Source of the DNA: Pegea sp. RAD2-039
Taxonomy: Eukaryota; Chordata; Thaliacea; Salpida; Salpidae
Direction: 5' to 3'
Assembly (NCBI GenBank): GCA_034620365.1
Contig: JAQGEQ010000382.1
Span: forward strand, 62,001 to 126,000
DNA: 64,000 nt
This document shows, one piece after another, positions 36,882-48,559 of the stretch (its first letter is position 1; every line of letters starts with the position of its first letter). Position numbers and translations under genes: made by a program. Under the pieces are notes generated by a model, which was not told the DNA's origin, did not search any database, and worked only from the letters and a program-made list of their open reading frames with translations.

Positions 36882-38241
36882 ATAGAAGTTGGTCGAAAGC
36901 GACTCTTTCAATCGCTATATTATAATAATATAATAATTATATAATAATCATATAGCATAATCTAGATTTATGGGTTTCAATTAATTGTTCTGTAAATAAA
37001 CAATTAGTTTAATTTCTTAAGTTTATTGTTGTTATGGATTTTCATCATTTCAAAAGAAAATTGAAACTAATTGTTTAATAATCTAATTTGAAGCTACAGA
37101 AATGTTAAGAGAAACAGATTTAATGACAAAGTTGATTGTAACAAATGTTGTCAGTTGTATTATCAATTACTTTTGGGTTGATTTATTTGTATAAACTTTC
37201 TGTAAGTTTTAATTCAATTAAAATAAAATTCACAATTTGACAGAAAATCTGAAGTTTTTTGACAAATTCAAAACCCTAAAAGCTTGATTTATAAATAGAA
37301 GAAGAAGAGATATCTTTCTTTATCTTTTATCAAATCTAATAACTAATGAAAATAATAACTAATTTGTGAATTAAAAATTAAAACTTTATATATTACTTTC
37401 AGAGATTAAAAATTAAATATTAGAATTGAAAATACCTGAAAAATTCCATTTTATTCTCTGAAGAAAAACAATCAACTTTCTTCATCAATTTTTTGAAGAC
37501 TTTTTATTAAAATTATTTGAAAAAGTAGTTTGTCTGATAAAACTTGTATCTAAGAAAATAAATTAAGAATTCAATTTAAATGTAATAAAAAATAATTAAA
37601 TAAATTTAGTTAATTAAAAAATAAATAATTAAAGTAACTAGAAATAAATCACTTGTTAATATAGAAAAAAACCTTTCCTAAATCTGAAATTTTAAAAAAG
37701 AAAGTTCAAATTATTAATCTAGACTAACCTTTTTGATTAAAAGTTTAAAATCTAATCTACAAACAAATCAAATTATTCTTAAATAATTAATCATTATATT
37801 AGAAATATAAATAACATATGAAAGAGATAATTCCGACTTTGTAATTCCTTATTTTTTGGGCAGGCCAAATGATTTAGCACAAATGTATTGTTGGCATAAA
37901 TTTAACAAAATGGATTTTTTCAAAATGGCACAATACAAATAATCTAAAGCCTTTTTTGCAGTCTATCTTGTTAAAAATTTTAATAATGTAGCAAAAAAAT
38001 TGGAAAGATTTCTTAACTTCTGTTCCTAAAATTAATTTCTTATATCAGTTTAAAGAAGTCTTTAGTTTTACGAAAATTGACAGTGATCAATTTATCAAAA
38101 GATTTAGGAAACTTTTTAAAATTCTATTGTTTCTAATTATCTTAAATTCTTAATTTTTAATGAAACATTTTGAAGAAAAATTGAAATTATATTTTGATGG
38201 CCGAGTTGCTGAAATTTTAGGCAATACTCTAGTTTTTAAGG
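36882..38241. other. AT-rich spacer
   Basis: No gene recognised. A short motif near 37905-37930 is shared with 25811-25840. Confidence 0.5.
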
Positions 38242-41200
38242 GTCACTATTCAGGTGACTCAAGCCCGCCAGCTTACAAAAATACTACGAAGTAAACAGCG
38301 CTCCACAAACAATCACAAAGAAATATGAAAATCTTTCATGAAAGCAAGAGTTAGGGTCGATGTATAAGTTGTCGATGTCATTAGAAGGTGAAAGTTGGCA
38401 ACATTATTAGGAAGAAAAGTTTCAATTTATCATCAAAACGTTTTGTTCCTAAGAGCGCTATCTTTACAATTTCAGCTTCTTGTATTTTTACTGAAATTTT
38501 TTGGATTAAACTTTTCAAATTCCTTTGATGTTATTTTTAATGCACCAATCACAACTGAAAGAATTTTAATATTTATTTGAAATATTCTTCAGATTTTTAC
38601 ATCTTTATATTTAGACTTTTATTTAAGTTAATTTTTAATCACAAATAAATATGAAAGGTATCCATATAGATTACTATACAATGAAAAAAATCATTCTTTA
38701 TGCCATGAGAATTTAATTTACACAAATCATTATTTTCTGTTCAAGATTTTGATTAAACTGAATTTGATTCTCAGTTAATGTAAATTCATTTCACAAGTTT
38801 GATAAGTAAAGTTATGAAGCTTTTTACAAATTGTGGCTTGAATAAAAATGAGTTTTTTTCAAAGCTACTTGATATACAACTAAATTAGATTTGAAAATTG
38901 TTATTTAAAGTGATTCAAATTTGAAGTAATATTGTTTAAAAGCTAAAAATGTTTTAGTTTTTAACTCAATAACGTCAATAATAAACATTTCTAACTTCAA
39001 TTAATAAAGTTACAAAAACCTGAAACTGACTTTTTCCATTTTACTATAAATATTGAATATTTGGAAATTATCGGCAAGTACAATTAGTTTAACTTTCAAA
39101 TAAGATTCTACTTTTATCAAATTGTAAACAAATTCTCATTTGTTTCATGATTCGGTTTTTTGAAATGTTTTAACAAACTCTTAAGACTCACTTTTTATAC
39201 AAACTAAACAATTATTCCTTGATAATTTAAACTCTAATAATTACTAAATTGATTCAAATAATTACGAACCTTTTAGTTTTATCTTTTCTAATATTTTTTG
39301 CTAACTACACTTTTAACCAAATAAATGACCTAAGTTATTAAGGTTTATTTTCTAGTTGTTTTTAAAAAAGAGTATAAAAATAAATAATAAAAATACTAAT
39401 TTGAAAACAGCCAAAAAAGTTATTAATTTGTTAATTTAAATTTCATTTGCCGTCAGAAATTAAACTATAAACAACTTATTTCAAATATTTATAAAAAAAT
39501 ATCTCTGTAAATGTAACAAAGAAATTATTGTTTAAAGTTTTTCAAATCAGAAAATTTAATAAAATGAACTTGTTTATATTAAAGATTTCTGATTCGGCGT
39601 ATTTGTTTAAACTAAACGCTTTAATGTGAGTCACAAATAATAAAAAAAACACAAAAACAATATGAGCAGAAAGATAATAAAAAGTTTTAAGTATTTATTC
39701 ACTTAACTGTTAATAATATTTATTAAAAATTATTAGATATTAAATGAAAATATTTTTATTTTATTCAACAAGTGGCTGCGACTGACAAATTTTACATTTC
39801 TTACAGTAAACAGAAATAATATGATGAAAAGGTCTTAAGTATCACAATTTAATTGATTGAAAAAGAATAGAAACACTAAATAGATATCAGTAAATATCAA
39901 TTGTCAATCAAAAACACAAAATAAGAAAATTAATTTGCTATTAAACAAGTGTAAACAAGAAGTCACTATTCAGGTGACCCAAGCCCGCCAGCTTACAAAA
40001 ATACTACGAAGTAAACAGCGCTCCACAAACAATCACAAAGAAATATGAAAATCTTTCATGAAAGCAAGAGTTAGGGTCGATGTATAAGTTGTCGATGTCA
40101 TTAGAAGGTGAAAGTTGGCAATACTATTAGGAAGAAAAGTTTCAATTTATCATCAAAACGTTCTGTTCCTAAGAGCGCTATCTTTACAATTTCAGCTTCT
40201 TGTATTTTTACTGAAATTTTTTGGATTAAACTTTTCAAATTCCTTTGATGTTATTTTTAATGCACCAATCACAACTGAAAGAATTTTAATATTTATTTGA
40301 AATATTCTTCAGATTATTAGATCTTTATATTTAGACTTTTATTTAAGTTAATTTTTAATCAAAAATAAATATGAGAGGTATCCATATAGATTACTATACA
40401 ATGAAAAAAATCATTCTTTATGCTATGAGAATTTAATTTACACAAATCATTATTTTCTGTTCAAGATTTTGATTAAACTGAATTTGATTCTCAGTTAATG
40501 TAAATTCATTTCACAAGTTTGATAAGTAAAGTTATGAAGCTTTTTACAAATTGTGGCTTGAAGAAAAATGAGCTTTTTTCAAAGCTACTTGATATACAAC
40601 TAAATTAGATTTGAAAATTGTTATTTAAAGTGATTCAAATTTGAAGTAATATTGTTTAAAAGCTAAAAATGTTTTAGTTTTTAACTCAATAACGTCAATA
40701 ATAAACATTTCTAACTTCAATTAATAAAGTTACAAAAACCTGAAACTTACTTTTTCCATTTTACTATAAATATTGAATATTTGGAAATTATCGGCAAGTA
40801 CAATTAGTTTAACTTTCAAATAAGATTCTACTTTTATCAAATTGTAAACATATTCTCATTTGTTTCGTGATTCGGTTTTTTCAAATATTTTAACAAACTC
40901 TTAAGACTCACTTTTTATACAAACTAAACATTTATTTCTTGATAATTTAAACTCTAATAATTACTAAATTCATTCAAATAATTACGAACCTTTTAGTTTT
41001 ATCTTTTCTAATATTTTTTGTTAACTACACTTTTAACCAAATAAATGACCTAAGTTATTAAGGTTTATTTTCTAGTTGTTTTTAAAAAAGAGTATAAAAA
41101 TATTTAATAAAAATACTAATTTGAAAACAGCCAAAAAAGTTATTAATTTGTTAATTTAAATTTCATTTGCCGTCAGAAATTAAACTATAAACAACTTATT

Positions 41201-42081
41201 TCAAATATTTATAAAAAAAATATCTCTGTAAATGTAACAAAGAAACTATTGTTTAAAGTTTTTCAAATCAGAAAATTTAATAAAATGAACTTGTTTATAT
41301 TAAAGATTTCTGATTCGGCGTATTTGTTTAAACTAAACGCTTTAATGTGAGTCACAAATAATAAAAAAAACACAAAAACAATATGAGCAGAAAGATAATA
41401 AAAAGTTTTAAGTATTTATTCACTTAACTGTTAATAATATTTATTAATAATTATTAGATATTAAATGAAATTATTTCTATTTTATTCAACAAGTGGCTGC
41501 GAGTGACAAATTTTACATTTCTTACAGTAAACAGAAATAATATGATGAAAAGGTCTTAAGTATCACAATTTAATTGATTGAAAAAGAATAGAAACACTAA
41601 ATAGATATCAGTAAATATCAATTGTCAATCAAAAACACAAAATAAAAAAAATTAATTTGCTATTAAACAAGTGTAAACAAGAAGTCACTATTCAGGTGAC
41701 TCAAGCCCGCCAGCTTACAAAAATACTACGAAGTAAACAGCGCTCCACAAACAATCACAAAGAAATATGAAAATCTTTCATGAAAGCAAGAGTTAGAATC
41801 GATGTATAAGTTGTCGATGTCATTAGAAGGTGAAAGTTGGCAACATTATTAGGAAGAAAAGTTTTAATTTATCATCAAAACGTTCTGTTCCTAAGAGCGC
41901 TATCTTTACAATTTCAGCTTCTTGTATTTTTACTGAAATTTTTTGGATTAAACTTTTCAAATTCCTTTGATGTTATTTTTAATGCACCAATCACAACTGA
42001 AAGAATTTTAATATTTATTTGAAATATTCTTCAGATTTTTAGATCTTTATATTTAGACTTTTATTTAAGTTAATTTTTAAT
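38242..42081. repeat. 1.72-kb tandem repeat, 2.2 copies
   Basis: Copies start with GTCACTATTCAGGTGACYCA at 38242, 39962 and 41684 (periods 1720 and 1722). The third is cut after about 400 bases, at TTAATTTTTAAT, giving the order A-B-A-B-A with A about 0.4 kb and B about 1.3 kb. Copies are nearly identical with sparse substitutions and one-base indels, so duplication was recent. A conserved 61-codon frame (from 38395, 40115, 41837) starts with TTG, not ATG, and I do not call it a gene. A is richer in G/C than B and contains GCGCTCCACAAACAATC and an Sm-site-like AATTTTTTGG. No retroelement coding region, primer-binding site or polypurine tract was found. Confidence 0.93.
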
Positions 42082-43786
42082 ATTTTTAAATAAACGTATT
42101 TAGCAAATTGAAGAAAGTTTTTTTTCTGCTTCAATTTTGTGAATTATTTAACTGACTTTTCTTTGAATTTTACAACTCAGGTGATTGGCTACCACACAAC
42201 AAGAACCTTCAAATTGGTATTTGTATGACGTACATAGGCTAACGATAATGAGTTGGTGGCCCGTTGAGATACTTGTAGAACTATCAAAGTTGTCAGTTAT
42301 TTTATTTATTTTATAAAAAACTCTGAGACAGCGGATTATTAGTTAGCAAGACTTCGAACAAAACCAGTATTATATTTGATGAAGTTTTAACTGAGGCAGA
42401 TTGTTAGAATATTTTGAATGAATAAACAAATGATTGAAAATCGTTTATCAAACAGCTTTTTTATCTTTTTTTACAATCTTGTACTGCTGCTTCTTATGTT
42501 AGCATTTATACATCAATGTTATGTGTTTATACATTTGACTCTTGAAGAAAATTAATAACTTTATAAGGAATTACTGTTTTAAAAGAGTTAACTTGCTCGA
42601 AGATAAATACATAAAATTCTGAATACTTCTCATGAAGAATCTCCTTGTTTGTGTATTTGACTGTTTGATTTTTATTCAATTTTTTTAATTTAAATTTGAA
42701 TTAATTACAAAAATCAATCACAATAAAATATGAATGATTTTCTTAGAGAATATTCACTTTTAATTTTTGAAAATCTTTAAATATTTAACTGTTTTAAAAA
42801 GATCAGAATTTCGATAGAAACTTGAAAATTGAGATTTGACGAAAAGCTGTTGGACAAGTTTGAAATTATTTGAAATGAAAAGTAGGCAGGCATAAAATAA
42901 ATCAAAAAAAAACTTGTTGTTTTAAGTATGCAGTATGATAGAAATTATCAAAATTACTGGCGCCAGGATCTGATAACTATCATTATCTAACTTTGAATCA
43001 TTTTATCGTGAATACAGATTCCCACCCTGAGTATGAATCGAATCAATTGGTCACGCTAACCAATAGCTAGTAGCTGTTTAACTCGAAAAGTTCTCGAGGC
43101 TTTTCAGTTACTTTCTAACCATCAAACTGTAAAAAGTTTTTTATCAATAGTAATTGTAGTTGTTCCTATTTCTTCGGTTAACTTCAAACTAATTCTTGGA
43201 GTTTTTCAACAAATCTTTTGAAACAAATTCCTTCTTTTTCAAGAAAGTTGAAATTTGACGAAGTTGACTTTCAGTGTTTTCAAATTCTTATTTGTATTTT
43301 AGGATCAACTGCGCTGGGTTTGGAAGTTTAGAAAAATTCGGTAAAAGTTGAAACTGGCTTAAAACCAAAATGGTTTAGAACTTTTTGTTACTTTGTATTC
43401 TTTTTTAATTTTCTTCACAATTAACCTCTGCGGAGCTTTTTCATAAAAATTCAATGAAAGTTTTGTTAATTTCTTCTAAATAGTTTAAATGGATTAATCA
43501 ACAAAAAGATGACTATTTGAAATTAGAATAAAAACTTCAATAATATCTTATTATAAGATCAGTTTATTCAAATCTTTACTTTCAAACTTTTGGTTTGAAT
43601 TGATTTCAACAAGATACTTTCATCTTTTCAAATAGTCTTTGAGACGAAATTTGGTTTAAAAATTTTGTTTATTGATGTGAAAGTGCATACAACTGAATAA
43701 TTGACGGAAAATTTATGATTTTTTTTCTTCTAAAATATCAGAAAATATCTTTGATTCCTTAAAAGGATAAAAATTTTCTGAAAAAA
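42082..43786. other. AT-rich spacer
   Basis: Unique AT-rich sequence with a slightly less AT-rich stretch at 42955-43100; nothing recognised. Confidence 0.5.
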
Positions 43787-44038
43787 ATGATTCAGAACGA
43801 AGAAAAAAGTTCATTTTCAAGTTTCTGTAGAACTTTTAACAAAATTCTTTTTTCTTCGAAAATTTTGAGAGAGTTTGAAAATGTATATGAAGAGAACGAA
43901 TCACTTCGTGGATCTCTTACAAGACTTCCAGTCTCTTCTTATGTTCAGCTCTTCAGTTTCATTCAACAAATTCGTGTTTCGACTTTTGTGAGAAAAACCG
44001 TCTTTGTCAGATTCAGTTTTATTGTGAGGTTCGATTAG
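43787..44038 (+). CDS. Hypothetical 83-aa ORF
   Basis: An ATG-initiated frame with mixed codon use that is better than its surroundings, containing the charged stretch LREFENVYEENESLRG and several basic residues near the end. I do not recognise it, it has no flanking splice partners that I could join, and it runs straight into a CTTCTTCATC simple repeat. It could be a small gene, an exon or chance. Confidence 0.2.
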   Translation: MIQNEEKSSFSSFCRTFNKILFSSKILREFENVYEENESLRGSLTRLPVSSYVQLFSFIQQIRVSTFVRKTVFVRFSFIVRFD

Positions 44039-44088
44039 TTCTTCTTCATCTTCTTCTTCTTCATCTGATCTATTGGTAGCTCTTCAAA

Positions 44089-44207
44089 CGATCTTCAGTT
44101 GATCTTCAACTGATCCTTAACTGATCTTCAATTGATCTTCAATTGATCTTCAAATGATCCTTAACTGATCTTCAACTGATCTTTAACTGATCCTTCACTG
44201 ATCTTTA
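44089..44207. repeat. 11-bp minisatellite
   Basis: About 11 copies of TGATCYTYAAC. The core TGATCTTCA is shared with the 14-bp KAT6 intron arrays, so the two are probably related or drawn from the same simple-sequence pool. Confidence 0.85.
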
Positions 44208-44489
44208 CTCTTTCTGTCGAAAATTCTTCTCTAAATTTTATTTTCGTCGAAAATATTTTCAAGATTGAATTGGAAATCGATTCTTGTACTTTTCGCGACT
44301 TCTTATCATCGATCGTCCAATCACTGATCGAGAAAATTTCTTCTTTAAAAAAGCACTTTGCGATCGCATCTTAAAAACCTCCGAAAATTTCCACGATTCG
44401 TCCTTTAGTTGCTTGGCCATTTTATCGAATAGTAGAAAAAGGTCCGCAAAGATGTTCCATCTGTCTAGACAGATCACCTAGGACAGGAA

Positions 44490-45125
44490 AAGCTAAAATA
44501 CGTCCATGTCCTACGTCACTGCCCCTGGTCACTGGACCGTGACATCGAATATATATTTTAAGGTGTGGAAATAGTTCAACGCGCGCTTCTAAAATCGAAG
44601 ACATGATCGTCAGCTTTCTTCCAAGTCACTTTCCTAGGTCGCTGTCCTTGGTCGCTGTCCCTGGCTACTGTCCTAGGTTACTATCCCTGGTCACTGTCCC
44701 TGTCCCTGGTCCATGTCCTACGTCACTGCCCCTGGTCACTGGACCGTGACATCGAATATATATTTTAAGGTGTGGAAATAGTTCAACGCGCGCTTCTAAA
44801 ATCGAAGACATGATCGTCAGCTTTCTTCCAAGTCACTGTCCCTGGCCGCTGTTCCTGGTCACTGTCCCTGACTACTGTCCTAGGTTACTATCCCTGGTCA
44901 CTGTCCCTATCCCTGGTCCATGTCCTACGTCACTGCCCCTGGTCACTGGACCGTGACATCGAATATATATTTTAAGGTGTGGAAATAGTTCAACGCGCGC
45001 TTCTAAAATCGAAGACATGATCGTCAGCTTTCTTCCAAGTCACTTTCCCTGGCCGCTGTCCCTGGTCGCTCTCCCTGGTCGCTGTCCCTAGCCACTGTCC
45101 CTGGTCACTGTCCCTGGTCACTTGG
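44490..45125 (-). repeat. 13-bp motif array in ~207-bp higher-order units, inverted relative to 54.9-59.3 kb
   Basis: The plus strand carries CTGTCCCTGGTCA units, the reverse complement of the TGACCAGGGACAG units at 54.9-59.3 kb. They are organised in three ~207-base units, each with a non-repetitive core from TCCTACGTCACTGCCC through TCGAATATATATTTTAAGG to TCGAAGACATGATCGTCAGC (TCGAATATA at 44545, 44752 and 44959). Confidence 0.9.
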
Positions 45126-45210
45126 TACCGAACAGTAGATCTAAGAAATCTTAAATTAGTCCGCTGTCTCAGGCTGCTGCCACGTTGCACAATAATGATT
45201 TATAGAAAAT

Positions 45211-45226
45211 ACTGCGCATGCGCAGT
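45211..45226. promoter_or_regulatory. Perfect palindrome with NRF1-type core
   Basis: ACTGCGCATGCGCAGT is a perfect 16-base palindrome containing GCGCATGCGC, the consensus half-site pair of the transcription factor NRF1. It lies about 700 bases upstream of the next plus-strand gene. The same palindrome with the same flanks recurs inverted at 55.25-55.59 kb, so it travels with the repeat; function is inferred only. Confidence 0.4.
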
Positions 45227-45896
45227 AAGGAAATATGGATGACAAATCCCTTTTATCAACTTCTGAAGTTTAGATAAAAACTCTTTATTTTGAAGAAGAA
45301 TTTTTTTGATGTTATTTTGAAACTGGTTTGAAATTGATCAAATTGTCTTTTTGTTTTTTTTGTTTCAAAGTTTTTTGAATATTTTCAAATCTCTGTTCTA
45401 GTCTTACTTATCTAATGCATATCTTCGGATTAGAAAATTTGATGTTGATCTGATAAAGCAACGATCTTAAGATATAAAAATTGATATAATATCAAAGTTC
45501 TATTTCAATTAAATAAAGAAACGATTTTCAAATCGCTATCTAATCAACCAACTTTTATTCAACATTTTTTCATTTATTTGAGTTTCAAAGATTTTTGTTT
45601 ATAAATTAAATTTGTTGAATTTCTATTCAAACTTTCAAACTTTTTTCAGTAAATAATCCCTGAAAAATTTATTAATATTTATAAACAATTTTGCTTTTTA
45701 TTCAAAATATTATTTCTGTTATTTATAAAAATAATTTAAAATATCTTACAAGAAAAGAAATTCTTTTAAATTTAATTAATTCTTTTGTAAGAATGATTAC
45801 ATAAATCAACACAAGTTACAAATTTGAATTAAAAATTTTAAATTAATTTTAATGTAAAGCGCGGATGAATATTTAAAAATTAAATTGTGATTTCAG
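45227..45896. other. AT-rich spacer
   Basis: AT-rich sequence ending in a GTGATTTCAG splice acceptor 11 bases before the next start codon. No upstream exon could be identified. Confidence 0.45.
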
Positions 45897-45907
45897 AATT
45901 TCTTGAA

Positions 45908-46366
45908 ATGGGTCGTTTTAGTGATAAGTTTTGTAGTTGTTTCAGACTTAGAAAAAGTCGATCTGAGGAATCTCTTGATGAAGATTCAACTCGCAGAGTC
46001 TCCTCCGGGAGCAATAGCGGGAGTCAACTTCTCCCAGTTCCCAGTAGTCGCAGCGACGAGCCGAAAATTGTGGTTAGAATCATGAACAAGTGGAGCCAAA
46101 GCAATTCTGATGAATCATCGAGTAAATCGAAGAAACAATCTTGTTCTCATGATGAGAATAGATCATATAATTGTCAATATTGCTGGGAAGCTCATCCTGA
46201 TTACCGAGCTAAGTTTATGAAACAACTGACTTGTTTAATTCCACGAAATTTGAAGTTGAGTTATTGTCGATTGGAAGATATTCCCGAGGTTTGTTCTCGA
46301 AAGAACACCGAAGTTGAGATATACATCCGAGAAGAGAAGGTTGGATATCGACCAATCAACAAATAG
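45908..46366 (+). CDS. Orphan protein with Cys-rich N-terminus and CxxC-type motif
   Basis: A single exon reads 152 aa from ATG 45908. It is unrecognised. The N-terminus MGRFSDKFCSCFRLRKSRS has Gly2, a Cys-Ser-Cys pair and a following basic stretch, the layout of membrane-lipidated proteins, although the myristoylation consensus serine is one position off. Residues about 20-75 are Ser/acidic and look disordered. The C-terminal half looks folded: SYNCQYCWEAHPDYRAKFM (a Cys-x2-Cys), then LTCLIPRNLKLSYCRL. It is followed after 273 bases by the fibronectin type II gene on the same strand. I chose ATG 45908 because it follows a clear acceptor (ending 45896) and no other in-frame ATG lies upstream in the exon. 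Confidence 0.6.
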   Translation: MGRFSDKFCSCFRLRKSRSEESLDEDSTRRVSSGSNSGSQLLPVPSSRSDEPKIVVRIMNKWSQSNSDESSSKSKKQSCSHDENRSYNCQYCWEAHPDYRAKFMKQLTCLIPRNLKLSYCRLEDIPEVCSRKNTEVEIYIREEKVGYRPINK

Positions 46367-46639
46367 ATCTTTATCATCAGTCAAGAAGAAATCTTCAAAT
46401 TTTATCTTTTATTTTCATCTGGATTTTTATCATTAATTTTACAGACATTTTGGCCACTTTCTATCTTTCAATCTTTGATGTAGAGATTCACTCTCTTCAA
46501 GAATCCTTCTTCACAATTAGAAATAAATAAATAGATTTTATTTGAAAAGTTTTTTCACAAAAATCGTTTCATGTTTAAAAGTTTATCGAAAAGTAATTAA
46601 TTTGTTTTTTTAGATCGAAAATTCTTTTAGAAATTCATC

Positions 46640-47496
46640 ATGAATATACTTTTGCGAACTTTTATTACTTTTCTGCTGATTTATTATCTGATGTTGAATC
46701 TATTTTATCCAATCTTCCAACTAACAGCGAAATTGATCATCACCACCGCTGTAAGTTCAAAAGTTGTCGAAAAGTTAATAAAATATCTGATAAACTTTTT
46801 CAGGATGCACGAATGGAGATAAAAAAGATGGAAGCAAATTCAATCCGACCATTAATCCCTCTCCCTAAGATGACTTTGTTGAAGCTTCTTCAAATCGGTA
46901 AGAACTAACATCAGTCGAGACACAGATGAAATTTGATATTTTATATGAAGATGATGACGTCACGACCTTCGATGGAAGACGATGCCAATTCCCTTTTATC
47001 ATCAACAGTAAAGTTTATTACACGTGTACTGATCATGGTTCGGAGTTTGGAGAGATGTGGTGCTCCACTAAGTTCGTTTACGACCAGCTACAGAGCAAGG
47101 CTTTATGCAAAGACAGTTAGTGACTAGTTGTTTCACTTGAACAAGTTTTAATCATGACGTTTCTTGTAGAGAAAAACTCTGAGAACGACGTCTATAATTA
47201 CTACAAACGTCAATTTGCTGCATATCTAAGACGATTTACTGAAAGAAAGAACTCTAAATGGAATTGTAAGTGACTTCTTTAAACTTTTTCGATTTATAAT
47301 CTTTGATTTGAATTCTTTTGCAGTTAACATGAATAAACAGCGAACTGTAAAAGGATTGTTCTGTAAATTTCCATTTATATATGGAAACCGACTTCATGAT
47401 TCTTGCCTAAAACTTGGCAAGAATGATTCAAGGACTTGGTGTTCACTTACTTCCAACTTTGACTTCAACGAAAGTTTTGATTTTTGCTCCGAATAA
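46640..47496 (+). CDS. Secreted or membrane protein with two fibronectin type II domains
   Basis: Fibronectin type II domains are disulfide-bonded collagen/gelatin- or glycan-binding modules. Conservative exons 46640-46750, 46926-47115, 47170-47265 and 47324-47496 give 189 aa. The N-terminus is strongly hydrophobic (FITFLLIYYLMLNLFYPIF), a signal peptide or anchor. Domain 1 carries CQFPFIINSKVYYTCTDHGS then MWCSTKFVYD; domain 2 carries CKFPFIYGNRLHDSCLKLG then TWCSLTSNFD and ends DFC. Each has the four cysteines and the PFIY and WC signatures. A tyrosine/arginine-rich linker separates them. An extra candidate exon 46804-46897 has good splice signals but stays in frame only if the next intron is 17 bases (46898-46914). 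The donor after domain 1 is GTTAGT. Possible 3' UTR splicing (acceptor ending near 47641) was noted. No close homolog was recognised. Confidence 0.82.
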
Positions 47497-48559
47497 TTCA
47501 GGTTTGTTGTGTTGATGACTACATTTTTGTAAAAACCTTGAAATGAATTGAAGTAATTGATAAAATCTCGAATTTATTTATTGAATTTTTACCTTTAAAT
47601 GTATTTTTTCAAAGTTTCTAAAACATATTTTGTTTTTCAGAGAAAATTCGATGGTATCTGCGGTAAGAGAATTCCAAAGAACTTTATTTTCTCGTCTTGT
47701 CGATGTTATATAGCCATCTACATATATATACGTTACTCTCATATATCACTTTTTGATAAACTTTTTACTTCAAAACTAGAGTTTGTTAACAAACTTACTT
47801 TTACTTCTTGAAAAATCTTTTTTTTTTTGAAATAAAATAGTTTGAAACATTCTAATATTTGTTTGAAACATTTTTTGTCAGAAATTTTATTCAAAAATTT
47901 GTAGATTTTCAGATGATGAAAGTTGAGTAGAAATATTTTGTGATGTAGTTTTTCCGACCTTTTAAGAGTAATCTGAGCTTCTTAAGAAGATTTCAGCATC
48001 TTTAAGACCCTAATTTCTTGCCTGAAATTATCAAAAACATTAGAATACTGCAGATTAGATATTTTTTTCGAATATCGGGTGTTTTGGGGTTATCCCTTAT
48101 CTCCTACAAGAATGGAAACACTGCAGAGGTATCAGTAAATATAAACCGAAAATTCAAAACAACGAAGCAAGTGAAGAAACTGGAAGTTGTATCAATTGTT
48201 TGATGATTGATTAAACTATGTCTTGATGTAGTGATGGAGTCAGGAAAAATCTCTAAATCTTCCTTGATCTGTTTACCTTAAAAACTAAAAGTTTTTTATT
48301 AATTAGCGCCAGATGTCACTCGATTTGTTAGTGACGTCACAAGAAATTTGGTAAAAGTATTTACAAATAATTTAGAATATAGCTAATTTTGAAATAGAAA
48401 TTATATTTGTTTAAAAACATTTTAAAAAAGTTTAAAAACTAAAAATGAATATTTAGATTTAGCGTTTTGCAAAACAGATTACAAAATATAGAATCGTTTT
48501 AAACAACAATATCTTTTCATTTGTCGCATTTTCTTTAAATTCTAAATATTTCATCCACT
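47497..48559. other. Spacer
   Basis: AT-rich sequence with an acceptor-like TTTTTCAG near 47640 that might belong to the 3' UTR of the fibronectin type II gene. ORFs of 60-70 codons here are not supported. Confidence 0.45.

Noticed and set aside
38395-42022. A 61-codon frame conserved in three copies of the 1.72-kb repeat
   Set aside because: It begins with TTG and is conserved only because the whole repeat is nearly identical.
38242-42081. LTR retrotransposon with tandem LTRs
   Set aside because: The A-B-A-B-A order fits, but A does not start TG or end CA, and no primer-binding site, polypurine tract or coding region was found.
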